From Cytophagales bacterium (lineage in GTDB: Bacteria > Bacteroidota > Bacteroidia > Cytophagales > Spirosomataceae): 13,928 nucleotides of DNA. Positions 1 through 6,595 of the stretch are shown piece after piece (positions within the stretch are counted from its first letter, which is position 1; each line of letters starts with the position of its first letter). The stretch lies in contig JABMMK010000174.1 of NCBI GenBank assembly GCA_013205605.1, positions 1-13,928 on the forward strand, read 5' to 3'. A model generated the notes under the pieces. It ran no database searches. It had not been told where the DNA came from and saw only the letters and a list, made by a program, of their open reading frames with translations. Made by a program: the position numbers and the translations under genes.

Positions 1-1
1 A

Positions 2-772
2 TTATACTTAGTTAAGCATGGCTATGCGCAAGCGGCGGTTTTCGGACCTGATGGCAATGTGATGCAACCCTATGATGCCCTTTCTAAAAAACATATTGTC
101 GCAATTCGTGGTCGATTTAGGCCTGTGACGAATATTTTCTTAGATATGCTTAAAAAAGGAGTTAAGCAATTTGAAAATGAGGCAGATGTAGATGATGATA
201 AAATCTGTATTTTATCTGAATTAACGCTTCGGAATTTGGAAGATGGGACGAATCAAATCGACGAAAAAGACTTTTTGGACCGAGTGGATATTCTATGTTC
301 TTTAGGTCAAACGGTTTTGATTTCTAACTTCCATGAATATTTCAAATTAGTTGCCTATTTGAGTCAATTTACAAAACTACGTATGGCGCTCATCATGGGT
401 ATGCCTAATTTAGAATATATTTTTGATGAGACGCACTACAAAGATTTGCCAGGAGGTATTATTAGTGCATTTGCAAGTTTATTTGGGCAAAAAATTAAGC
501 TTTATTTATACCCTACTTTAAATGAACAAGGTGAAATCATTCACTTAGAAACATTTAAAACTGAGCCTCATTTAGCGGGTTTATTGACCTATTTAAAGGA
601 CAATGAGAAGTTGGAAGACATCCAAAAATTCGACGAGAACTTGATGACCATACGTACAGACAACGTATTAGGTATGATTCAAAATGGCGTTGGAGATTGG
701 GAAAAAATGGTTCCTGCTTCCGTAGTTAAGCAAATTAAGGAAAATCATTTGTTTGGGTACGCCAACAACTAA
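2..772 (+). CDS. Conserved cytosolic protein of unknown function, C-terminal part (partial at 5' end)
   Basis: The reading frame is open from position 2 through the window edge, so the GTG at 59 is an internal Val codon and not a start; 256 codons are visible before the TAA at 770. The visible part begins with LYLVKHGYAQAAVFGPDGN and continues with RGRFRPVTNIFLDML and a C-terminal VKQIKENHLFGYANN. I recognise these as the C-terminal half of a widespread bacterial family of roughly 500 residues with no established function. From memory, database entries of this family often carry the label 'TonB-dependent receptor'; nothing here supports that, since there is no beta-barrel pattern or membrane segment. 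The sequence looks like a soluble alpha/beta protein. The gene converges on carA and shares a hairpin with it. Being a gene is near certain; its role is unknown. Confidence 0.85.
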   Translation, partial: LYLVKHGYAQAAVFGPDGNVMQPYDALSKKHIVAIRGRFRPVTNIFLDMLKKGVKQFENEADVDDDKICILSELTLRNLEDGTNQIDEKDFLDRVDILCSLGQTVLISNFHEYFKLVAYLSQFTKLRMALIMGMPNLEYIFDETHYKDLPGGIISAFASLFGQKIKLYLYPTLNEQGEIIHLETFKTEPHLAGLLTYLKDNEKLEDIQKFDENLMTIRTDNVLGMIQNGVGDWEKMVPASVVKQIKENHLFGYANN

Positions 773-773
773 C

Positions 774-801
774 ATGTTTCTCAAAAATCTTTGAGAAACA
801 T
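774..801. terminator. Hairpin between convergent genes, possible bidirectional terminator
   Basis: A perfect 12-bp inverted repeat (774-785 with 790-801) has a 4-nt loop, AATC. It lies 1 nt after the stop of the plus-strand gene and 22 nt past the stop of carA. No T tract follows on either strand, so intrinsic termination is inferred from the position and stem quality only. It could instead protect the 3' ends of the transcripts. Confidence 0.6.
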
Positions 802-823
802 TAGACCACCATTTATCTATTGG

Positions 824-1921
824 TTAGAATAAATCAACAAACTGGTCAAATAAATAACGGGAATCATGGGGTCCTGGGGACGCTTCAGGATGATGTTGTA
901 CTGAAAATGCTTTCCTACCATGAACCTGAAGGCCTTCCACCGTTTTGTCATTTAAATTGACGTGCGTTAATTCGGCTTTTGAGCTAGCCGTTAGCTCGTC
1001 CATCATCACCGCAAATCCATGATTTTGAGAGGTTATTTCGGATAGCCCCGTAACTAAATTTTTCACAGGGTGATTTAAGCCTCGATGACCATTGTGCATT
1101 TTATATGTCTTTAACCCACAAACTTGGGCTAAAATTTGATGTCCTAAGCAAATTCCAAAAACAGGTTTATCACTTTCTAAAAAACTAGAAACGGTTTCAA
1201 CGGCATAGGTCATTACGGCTGGATCGCCTGGTCCATTCGATACAAAATAGCCATCTGGATTCCATTTTGAAATTTCGTCAAAAGACGTTTTCGCTGGAAA
1301 TACTTTAAGGTAACAACCCCGATCAGAGAGATTAGATAATATACTTCTTTTCACGCCTAAATCTAAGACTGCCACGCGGTGAGGTGCATTTTCATCTCCT
1401 AAAAAATAGGATTGTTGGGTGCATACTTGCGAAGATAATTCAAGGCCTTCCATCGAAGGAATTTTAGACAATTCTATTTTTAAGGCATCTAAATCAAAAA
1501 TTTCAGAAGAAATTAAGCAATTCATCACCCCTTTCGTTCGGATATGGCGTACTAGAGCCCGTGTATCAATCCCTGAAATTCCAACGATTCCTGCGTTAGC
1601 CAAATAATCTTGAAGAGATCCATCAGAAGTGGCTCTTGAATGTACGCTAGCAAATTCATTACAGACCATTCCGGCAATTTGCACTTGGTCTGATTCGGCT
1701 TCTCCTTCGCTAATTACGCCATAATTACCAATATGGGCGGTCGTATTAATGATGACTTGGCCAGCATAAGAAGGATCTGTGTAAATTTCTTGGTAACCCG
1801 TCATTCCGGTATTGAAACAAATTTCTCCGCCATGCGTCCCAATTTTACCAAGTGCCTTACCGTGAAAAAGAGTGCCATCATGTAAAAGCAAAACGGCTGG
1901 AGTGGATTCAGTGATTCTCAT
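824..1921 (-). CDS. carA: Carbamoyl-phosphate synthase small subunit (glutaminase)
   Basis: CarA hydrolyses glutamine and passes ammonia to the large subunit CarB, which makes carbamoyl phosphate for pyrimidine and arginine synthesis in the cytosol. The protein has 365 residues. The N-terminal CPSase domain (about 8-135) includes GEICFNTGMTGYQEIYTDPS. The C-terminal class I glutamine amidotransferase domain (about 182-362) has the nucleophile Cys258 in FGICLGHQ and the His344/Glu346 pair in HHPEASPGP, so the full catalytic triad is present. The start MRITESTPAVLLLHDG fits the family. The gene follows the rplQ terminator on the same strand, so it is probably transcribed separately, although read-through cannot be excluded. 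No clear promoter or PyrR-type leader is visible in the 40 nt upstream. carB is not in the window. Confidence 0.97.
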   Translation of the reverse strand: MRITESTPAVLLLHDGTLFHGKALGKIGTHGGEICFNTGMTGYQEIYTDPSYAGQVIINTTAHIGNYGVISEGEAESDQVQIAGMVCNEFASVHSRATSDGSLQDYLANAGIVGISGIDTRALVRHIRTKGVMNCLISSEIFDLDALKIELSKIPSMEGLELSSQVCTQQSYFLGDENAPHRVAVLDLGVKRSILSNLSDRGCYLKVFPAKTSFDEISKWNPDGYFVSNGPGDPAVMTYAVETVSSFLESDKPVFGICLGHQILAQVCGLKTYKMHNGHRGLNHPVKNLVTGLSEITSQNHGFAVMMDELTASSKAELTHVNLNDKTVEGLQVHGRKAFSVQHHPEASPGPHDSRYLFDQFVDLF

Positions 1922-1963
1922 AAAATATGAACTATATAATTTTGATGCTAAAATACGTAAAAA

Positions 1964-1991
1964 AAGGGCTTCAACAAATGCTGAAGCCCTT
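1964..1991 (-). terminator. Rho-independent terminator of the ribosomal protein cluster
   Basis: A perfect 10-bp stem (1964-1973 with 1982-1991; AAGGGCTTCA on the plus strand) has an 8-nt loop. Read on the minus strand, the stem runs into seven T residues (1965 down to 1959). It sits 20 nt past the rplQ stop and 42 nt before the carA start, so it should end the long transcript before carA. Confidence 0.88.
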
Positions 1992-2011
1992 CAAAAAAAA
2001 TGTAAGAGAAA

Positions 2012-2698
2012 TTAAGCGTCTTCTCCTTTTTCTTCTGTTGGCTCTTCAGTTGCAGGCGCATCCGTAGGCTCATCAGCAGCTGGAGCTTCTTCAGCTACAA
2101 CTTCCTCAGCAGCAACTTCTTCAGCGGCTACTTCCGTTTCAGCAACAACTTCAGCAGCTGGAGCTTCTTCATCAACAACTTCTTCTACGACAACTGCATC
2201 TTCAACAACCTCCGCAGAAGGAGCTTCAATGGCAGGTGCAGCAGCAACGATTGAATCAGAACCTTCTTCTTTCTTAGCTCCACTACGACGACTTCTACGC
2301 GTCTTACCTGCTTTTTCAGCAGATGCAGCTAACATAGTTTCGTTAAAGTCAACTAATTCAATGAAGCAAATTTCGGCGTTATCACCTAGTCTATTCCCTA
2401 ATTTAATAATTCGAGTATAACCCCCTGGGCGATTAGCTACCTTCTCAGAAACGATTCCAAATAATTCCTTTACGGATTCTTTATTTTGCAAATAAGCGAA
2501 AACAACTCGGCGATTATTCGTCGAATCATCCTTTGATTTAGTAATTAAAGGCTCCACATATTTACGTAGTTCCTTCGCTTTAGCTACCGTAGTTTCGATA
2601 CGCTTGTGCAAAATTAAAGAGGATGCCATATTGGACAATAAGGCTGCTCTGTGGGAAGCTGTTCTTCCTAAGTGATTGAATTTTTTACCGTGTCTCAT
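2012..2698 (-). CDS. rplQ: 50S ribosomal protein L17 with long acidic C-terminal tail
   Basis: L17 is a large-subunit protein. The core (1-118) begins MRHGKKFNHLGRTASHRAAL and contains NRPGGYTRIIKLGNRLGDNA, both typical of L17. At 228 residues it is much longer than the usual 115-130. A basic linker (about 129-143, KTRRSRRSG) is followed by an 85-residue tail (144-228) made almost entirely of Ala, Glu, Val, Pro and Asp, with 30 acidic residues and a single Lys. C-terminal extensions on L17 are, to my knowledge, common in Bacteroidota, but their role is unknown. The tail is internally repetitive at DNA level. The gene is the last of the cluster, 80 nt after rpoA and just before the terminator. 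Confidence 0.97.
   Translation of the reverse strand: MRHGKKFNHLGRTASHRAALLSNMASSLILHKRIETTVAKAKELRKYVEPLITKSKDDSTNNRRVVFAYLQNKESVKELFGIVSEKVANRPGGYTRIIKLGNRLGDNAEICFIELVDFNETMLAASAEKAGKTRRSRRSGAKKEEGSDSIVAAAPAIEAPSAEVVEDAVVVEEVVDEEAPAAEVVAETEVAAEEVAAEEVVAEEAPAADEPTDAPATEEPTEEKGEDA
2073..2171 (-). repeat. 21-bp direct repeat inside the rplQ tail
   Basis: The 21 bases at 2073-2093 recur exactly at 2151-2171, a 78-bp shift, which is 26 codons in frame. Both copies encode the EEAPAA segment of the acidic L17 tail. This fits expansion of the tail by in-frame duplication, with the sequence between the copies being diverged Ala/Glu/Val codons. Confidence 0.8.
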
Positions 2699-2719
2699 TT
2701 TTGTATTTCGTAAGTTAAA

Positions 2720-2764
2720 AGCTCTTTCGAGCTGCGGTTAGTTTGTTCACATGAATAAACCACC
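2720..2764 (-). promoter_or_regulatory. Tandem hairpins in the rplQ leader
   Basis: On the minus strand, a hairpin at 2764-2736 (GGT and GTTT arms with one A-C mismatch, closed by ATGT) is followed at 2733-2720 by AGCTC-GAAA-GAGCT, a 5-bp stem with a GNRA tetraloop. The second hairpin ends 21 nt before the rplQ ATG. Both lie in the 80-nt rpoA-rplQ gap. A regulatory or RNA-processing role is only inferred. Confidence 0.4.
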
Positions 2765-2778
2765 TATTACTTGATTAA

Positions 2779-3768
2779 TTAATCTTCATCTAATCGATAT
2801 TTGGCTACATCCATTCCGAATGTCAATCCTTTTTCGTCGATTAATTGCTCTAATTCAGTTAACGATTTCTTTCCAAAATTGCGGAATTTCATCATATCTG
2901 AAATTTCTAATTTAGCCAATTCCCCAAGGGTACGAACATCTGCAGATTTTAAGCAGTTGTAAGCACGAACAGAAAGATCTAAGTCAGCTAAAGAAGTTTT
3001 CAAAAGCTTGCGCATGTGAAGCATTTCCTCGTCTACTACATTATCTTCTTCAGCCTTAGGAGTCTCAAAAGTCATTGTCTGATCTGAGAACAACATAAAG
3101 TGTTGGATCAAAATGTAAGCAGCACCTTTTAGCGCATCTTCTGGATGGATAGAACCATCTGTTTCAATGTCTAAAACCAATTTCTCATAATCTGTCTTTT
3201 GCTCTACACGCGTATTCTCAATGCTAAATTTAACATTTTTGATGGGCGTATAAATCGCGTCAATGGCAATGTGACCGAAAGGCAATTCGTTTGCACGAGG
3301 CTCATCTGCGGGTACATAACCACGTCCTTTTTCAATGAAAAGCTCGATATCTAATTCTTTGGAAGAATCTAGATGGCAGATCACTAAATCTGGATTTAAA
3401 ACAGTAAAGTAGGGAGTAAATTTGGCGATATCTCCTGCAGTAATGGCTGTTTGGCCTTTTACCTTTAGAGTTACCTTATTCTCTAAAATCTCTTGTGCTT
3501 TCTTAAAGCGAATTTTTTTCAAATTCAAGATGATTTCAGATACATCTTCGTGAACACCTTCGATAGCTGAAAACTCGTGTAAAACACTTGATATTTTCAC
3601 GCTAGTGATTGCGTAGCCTTCCAGTGAGGAAAGTAAAATTCTACGAAGAGCGTTACCTATGGTAACACCGTAACCTTTTTCGAGTGGCTTGAACTCAAAT
3701 AACCCGTGAAAGTCATCGGCTTTCTCCATTACAACTTTTTCGGGCATTTGGAATGCTAATATTGACAT
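2779..3768 (-). CDS. rpoA: DNA-directed RNA polymerase alpha subunit
   Basis: The alpha subunit dimerises to nucleate RNA polymerase assembly, and its C-terminal domain contacts UP-element DNA and activators. The protein has 329 residues, the usual length. The N-terminal domain (about 10-235) shows EPLEKGYGVTIGNALRRILL-like sequence at 28-46 and ELPFGHIAIDAIYTPIKNV at 161-179. The C-terminal domain (about 252-320) has VRAYNCLK with Arg268, Asn271 and Lys274, the DNA-contacting residues of the family, and FGKKSLTELE at 298-307. The start MSILAFQMPEKV is typical for Bacteroidota. The gene lies between rpsD and rplQ, as in the alpha operon, so polymerase and ribosome production are linked. Confidence 0.98.
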   Translation of the reverse strand: MSILAFQMPEKVVMEKADDFHGLFEFKPLEKGYGVTIGNALRRILLSSLEGYAITSVKISSVLHEFSAIEGVHEDVSEIILNLKKIRFKKAQEILENKVTLKVKGQTAITAGDIAKFTPYFTVLNPDLVICHLDSSKELDIELFIEKGRGYVPADEPRANELPFGHIAIDAIYTPIKNVKFSIENTRVEQKTDYEKLVLDIETDGSIHPEDALKGAAYILIQHFMLFSDQTMTFETPKAEEDNVVDEEMLHMRKLLKTSLADLDLSVRAYNCLKSADVRTLGELAKLEISDMMKFRNFGKKSLTELEQLIDEKGLTFGMDVAKYRLDED

Positions 3769-3840
3769 ATTTCGTAGCTTAAAATGATACTGAAAAAACG
3801 TTATTGGTACTATTTAAAATCTCTAATAATTCGTTAATGA

Positions 3841-4446
3841 TTACTTAGAGTATAATTCGACGATTGCCTGCTCATTAAAGTTTTCAGGAATCTGGTCTCT
3901 TTCTGGAAGGGCGATAAACTTACCTACCATTTCCACACCATCCCACTCTAACCAGTTAAAGCGTTTTGGGGAACGACCGTCTAAAGAAGTTGAAACCACC
4001 TCTAAAGATTTTGACTTTTCACGAACGCCAATTAATTGGCCCGCGCGCAAAGAGTATGAAGGCACATTAACCACTTCGCCATCCACATTAATATGCTTGT
4101 GAATAACTAATTGACGAGCTGCACGGCGAGTAGGAGCAATACCTAAACGATATACTACATTGTCTAATCTTGATTCACACAATTTAATCAAGTTTTCACC
4201 AGTGATTCCCGCTTTTACAGCCGCTTTGTGGAACAGATTTTCGAACTGACGCTCTAAAATACCATAGGTATATTTTACCTTTTGTTTCTCCTTCAATTGC
4301 ACCGCGTATTCAGAAACTTTTGATCGTTTTCCTTTACCGTGCATTCCGGGAGCATAGTTTTTACGAGATAATGCTTTACTCGGACCAAGAATCGCTTCAC
4401 CGAATCGACGTGCAATCTTGGATTTTGGACCTGTATATCTAGCCAT
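3841..4446 (-). CDS. rpsD: 30S ribosomal protein S4
   Basis: S4 is a primary 16S rRNA-binding protein that starts assembly of the small-subunit body, and in several bacteria it represses its own operon by binding mRNA. MARYTGPKSKIARRFGE is the family N-terminus, so I start at 4446 and not at the in-frame ATG five codons upstream; this gives 201 residues. The S4 RNA-binding domain spans about 92-155 (SRLDNVVYRLGIAPTRRAAR, then HINVDGEVVNVPSYSLRAGQ). The N-terminal zinc-binding cysteines seen in some S4 proteins are absent; the only Cys is at about 90. The gene is preceded by the longest and most structured gap in the cluster, which suggests a control point here. Confidence 0.97.
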   Translation of the reverse strand: MARYTGPKSKIARRFGEAILGPSKALSRKNYAPGMHGKGKRSKVSEYAVQLKEKQKVKYTYGILERQFENLFHKAAVKAGITGENLIKLCESRLDNVVYRLGIAPTRRAARQLVIHKHINVDGEVVNVPSYSLRAGQLIGVREKSKSLEVVSTSLDGRSPKRFNWLEWDGVEMVGKFIALPERDQIPENFNEQAIVELYSK

Positions 4447-4457
4447 CTTTTTAAAAG

Positions 4458-4540
4458 TCACTAGGCTTCTTGTGCCCAGTGAAGTAATTAGTTAAGTGAA
4501 AAAAAAGTGTTAGAGAAAATAATTACTAATTACCTAACAC
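4458..4540 (-). promoter_or_regulatory. Structured rpsD leader: terminator-like hairpin plus start-proximal hairpin
   Basis: In transcription order, GTGTTAG (4540-4534) pairs with CTAACAC (4513-4507) and runs straight into T8 (4506-4499), like an intrinsic terminator. The 20-nt loop contains GTAATTAGT (4533-4525), exactly complementary to ACTAATTAC (4492-4484) beyond the T tract, which would allow a pseudoknot or a competing fold. A second hairpin (4482-4474 with 4466-4458, nine positions with one mismatch) ends 11 nt before the rpsD ATG. Attenuation or S4 feedback is inferred; AT-richness makes part of this possible by chance. Confidence 0.5.
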
Positions 4541-4552
4541 ACAAAATAATCG

Positions 4553-4948
4553 TTAAACGCGACGACGTTTTGGAGGACGACATCCATTATGAGGCATCGG
4601 AGTAATATCACGAATGAGTGATACTTCGATTCCTGAGTTTTGGATAGTACGGATAGCAGACTCACGTCCTGCACCCGGCCCTTTTACAAAAACCTCTGCT
4701 TTTTTCATTCCAGCCTCAACAGCTACTGCAGCGCAGTTAGATGCAGCCATTTGTGCTGCATAAGGAGTGTTTTTCTTAGATCCACGGAAACCCATCTTTC
4801 CTGCTGAAGCCCAAGAAATCACTTGACCTGCTGAATTGGTAATGGAAATAATGATGTTGTTAAAGGAAGCTTTAATGTGTACTTGGCCTACTTGCTCAAC
4901 TACAACAACTCTTTTCTTCGCTTTATCTTTTCTTTTTACTTGTGCCAT
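4553..4948 (-). CDS. rpsK: 30S ribosomal protein S11
   Basis: S11 sits on the platform of the 30S subunit next to S6/S18 and helps shape the mRNA exit path. The protein has 131 residues, the family length. It has a lysine-rich N-terminus (MAQVKRKDKAKKRVV) and then the conserved segments HIKASFNNIIISITN, SWASAGKMGFRGSKKNTPYA and KGPGAGRESAIRTI. The C-terminus DITPMPHNGCRPPKRRRV is the usual S11 end. The gene lies between rpsM and rpsD in the alpha-operon order. Its leader has a small hairpin at 4972-4984. Confidence 0.98.
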   Translation of the reverse strand: MAQVKRKDKAKKRVVVVEQVGQVHIKASFNNIIISITNSAGQVISWASAGKMGFRGSKKNTPYAAQMAASNCAAVAVEAGMKKAEVFVKGPGAGRESAIRTIQNSGIEVSLIRDITPMPHNGCRPPKRRRV

Positions 4949-4971
4949 AATTTAATTAATCAAAAAGGGAT

Positions 4972-4984
4972 GAGGTTTTACCTC
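4972..4984 (-). promoter_or_regulatory. Small hairpin in the rpsK leader
   Basis: GAGGT and ACCTC form a 5-bp stem with a 3-nt loop (AAA on the minus strand), ending 23 nt before the rpsK start codon in the 41-nt rpsM-rpsK gap. The function is unknown. Confidence 0.35.
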
Positions 4985-4989
4985 GATTA

Positions 4990-5367
4990 TTATTTAGTTA
5001 CTTTTTTCTTGTTAGCAACTGTTTTTCTACGTCCCTTACGAGTACGTGAGTTGTTTTTAGTACGTTGGCCACGAACGGGAAGTCCCTTACGATGACGCAA
5101 ACCACGGTAGCAACCGATGTCCATCAAACGCTTAATGTTTAATTGGACTTCAGACTTAAGCTGACCCTCCGTTTTAAACTCAGCGGCGATGATTGCACGG
5201 ATAGCACTTGCTTCCGTATCATTCCACTCACCAGCTTTCTTATCATAAGAAACAGCTGCTTTCGTTAAGATCTTTTGAGCAGTACTGCGACCTATACCAA
5301 AAATATAAGTTAATGCAATCTCTCCTCTTTTTTTGTCGGGAATATCAACCCCTGCAATACGAGCCAT
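4990..5367 (-). CDS. rpsM: 30S ribosomal protein S13
   Basis: S13 lies in the head of the 30S subunit, contacts the 50S subunit through bridges and touches P-site tRNA with its C-terminal tail. The protein has 125 residues. The N-terminus MARIAGVDIPDKKRGEIALT is diagnostic, and YIFGIGRSTAQKIL opens the helix-two-turn-helix region (about 15-80). GCYRGLRHRKGLPVRGQRT (85-103) and a very basic tail to residue 125 complete the family pattern. The gene is 44 nt after rpmJ and 41 nt before rpsK. Confidence 0.98.
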   Translation of the reverse strand: MARIAGVDIPDKKRGEIALTYIFGIGRSTAQKILTKAAVSYDKKAGEWNDTEASAIRAIIAAEFKTEGQLKSEVQLNIKRLMDIGCYRGLRHRKGLPVRGQRTKNNSRTRKGRRKTVANKKKVTK

Positions 5368-5411
5368 ATAGGTAATTAATTGTTGTGATTACTCATTTAA
5401 TTTTATTCGAA

Positions 5412-5528
5412 TTATCCTTGACGTTGCTTAAACTTAGGATTCTTCTTGTTTATAACATAAAGCTTGCCGTGTCTACGGATCACTTTACAGTCTATACTAC
5501 GCTTTTTAATGGATGCTTTAACTTTCAT
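5412..5528 (-). CDS. rpmJ: 50S ribosomal protein L36, zinc-free form
   Basis: L36 is the smallest 50S protein and packs 23S rRNA near the GTPase-associated region. Reading the minus strand from the ATG at 5528 gives 38 residues: MKVKASIKKRSIDCKVIRRH, then GKLYVINKKNPKFKQRQG and TAA. Length and both ends match L36. Most forms bind zinc through three Cys and a His, at positions 11, 14, 27 and 33; here these are Ser11, Cys14, Asn27 and Phe33, so only one ligand is left and zinc cannot be held in the usual way. This zinc-free form is what I expect in Bacteroidota. The gene lies between infA and rpsM. Confidence 0.95.
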   Translation of the reverse strand: MKVKASIKKRSIDCKVIRRHGKLYVINKKNPKFKQRQG

Positions 5529-5559
5529 TTTATTAAAATTTATGGGCCAAAACCCTCAT

Positions 5560-5778
5560 TTACTTATATCGATAAACAATTCTTGCCTTACTTAAATCAT
5601 AGGGCGACATTTCCAATTTCACCTTATCTCCTGGCAAAATCTTAATGTAGTGCATCCTCATCTTACCCGAAATATGGGCAATCACTTGATGCGTATTTTC
5701 TAATTCAACCCGAAACATCGCGTTCGAAAGAGCTTCCAAGATTATTCCATCTACTTCTATCGAAGATTGTTTGGCCAT
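5560..5778 (-). CDS. infA: Translation initiation factor IF-1
   Basis: IF-1 binds the ribosomal A site during initiation and works with IF-2 and IF-3. The 72 residues are the standard length, and the sequence forms a single S1/OB fold: MAKQSSIEVDGIILEALSNA, FRVELENTHQVIAHISGKMR, HYIKILPGDKVKLEMSPYDL and a basic end, RIVYRYK. All the conserved IF-1 blocks are present. The gene starts 9 nt after the map stop, which suggests translational coupling, and rpmJ follows after 31 nt. Confidence 0.98.
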   Translation of the reverse strand: MAKQSSIEVDGIILEALSNAMFRVELENTHQVIAHISGKMRMHYIKILPGDKVKLEMSPYDLSKARIVYRYK

Positions 5779-5787
5779 AGTTTTATG

Positions 5788-6594
5788 TTAAATATTCAAC
5801 AATATTGTTGAGCTTTTAATTACTTCTTCTATATAGGAGAACGTAGTTAATATCAACGGTTCATCCTTACTTACACCTATTGTATGTTCAAAATGAGCCG
5901 AAGGTTTGCGATCCAGAGTTCGGATAGTCCAACCATCCTTATCTGCTGAGATCTGGCGCTTTCCTAAATTGATCATGGGTTCTATGGCAATCACCATTCC
6001 CTCTTTCAATTTAGCTCCATCGCCCCTGCGCCCATAATTAGGAACTTCAGGACTTTCGTGCAAGCTTTTACCCACACCATGCCCCACTAGCTCCCGAACG
6101 ACCCCATATCCGAATGACTCCGTATAGGATTGAACAGCATAAGCAACATCACCAACTCGCTTTCCATTTTGAGCTTGCTTTAAACCCAAGAACAAGGACT
6201 CTTTCGTCACTTGCAATAATTTTATCACTTCCGGTTTCACCTCCCCAATGCCATAGGTATAGGCACTGTCGGCATGAAACCCATTTTTATAGACACCCGC
6301 ATCTATTGAGATGATGTCTCCTTCTTTTAAAGTCAAATCACCCGGCAATCCATGCACTACCACATCATTCACAGAAATACATAATGAATATGCGTATTTC
6401 TTATTTCCAACCTGATAATTCAGGAAAGAAGGATGAGCTTTATGGTCTGATATAAACGAATAAGCTATTTTATCTAATTCCAACGTAGTAACTCCGGGCT
6501 TAATGGCCTTCGCTACCTCCGCATGGCACCTCCCTAGAATATCCCCATTATCGCGAATAATGGCCATTTCATCAGAAGATTTTAAATAAATCAT
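5788..6594 (-). CDS. map: Type I methionine aminopeptidase
   Basis: MetAP removes the initiator methionine from nascent proteins after deformylation. The protein has 268 residues, the typical bacterial type Ia length. The metal ligands are all visible: Asp98 and Asp109 (SIDAGVYKNGFHADSA), His172 (GHGVGKSLHE), Glu205 (IEPMI) and Glu236 (FEHTIGV). The substrate-side His81 (VVVHGLPGD) and His179 are present too. The start codon is a single base after the secY stop (TAA-G-ATG), so its translation is almost certainly coupled to secY. secY-map-infA is a common order; the adk found between secY and map in many bacteria is absent. Confidence 0.97.
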   Translation of the reverse strand: MIYLKSSDEMAIIRDNGDILGRCHAEVAKAIKPGVTTLELDKIAYSFISDHKAHPSFLNYQVGNKKYAYSLCISVNDVVVHGLPGDLTLKEGDIISIDAGVYKNGFHADSAYTYGIGEVKPEVIKLLQVTKESLFLGLKQAQNGKRVGDVAYAVQSYTESFGYGVVRELVGHGVGKSLHESPEVPNYGRRGDGAKLKEGMVIAIEPMINLGKRQISADKDGWTIRTLDRKPSAHFEHTIGVSKDEPLILTTFSYIEEVIKSSTILLNI

Positions 6595-6595
6595 C

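Noticed and set aside
2701..3780. Shared TACGAAATA string just before the rplQ and rpoA starts
   Set aside because: Two copies of a 9-nt AT-rich string near start codons are expected by chance and by the A-rich start context.
3797..3835. Terminator-like stem before rpoA (nine mostly A-T pairs with a 2-nt bulge, then T residues on the minus strand)
   Set aside because: The long 19-nt loop, the bulge and the A-T content make it too weak to separate from chance in this AT-rich gap.
4447..4461. Earlier in-frame start for rpsD (MTFKK before MARYTGPK)
   Set aside because: MARYTGPK is the conserved S4 N-terminus; the extension overlaps the leader hairpin.
5372..5392. GTAAT/ATTAC inverted repeat before rpsM
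   Set aside because: It has only five mostly A-T pairs with an 11-nt loop, and lies 4 nt from the start codon, unlike the other leader hairpins.
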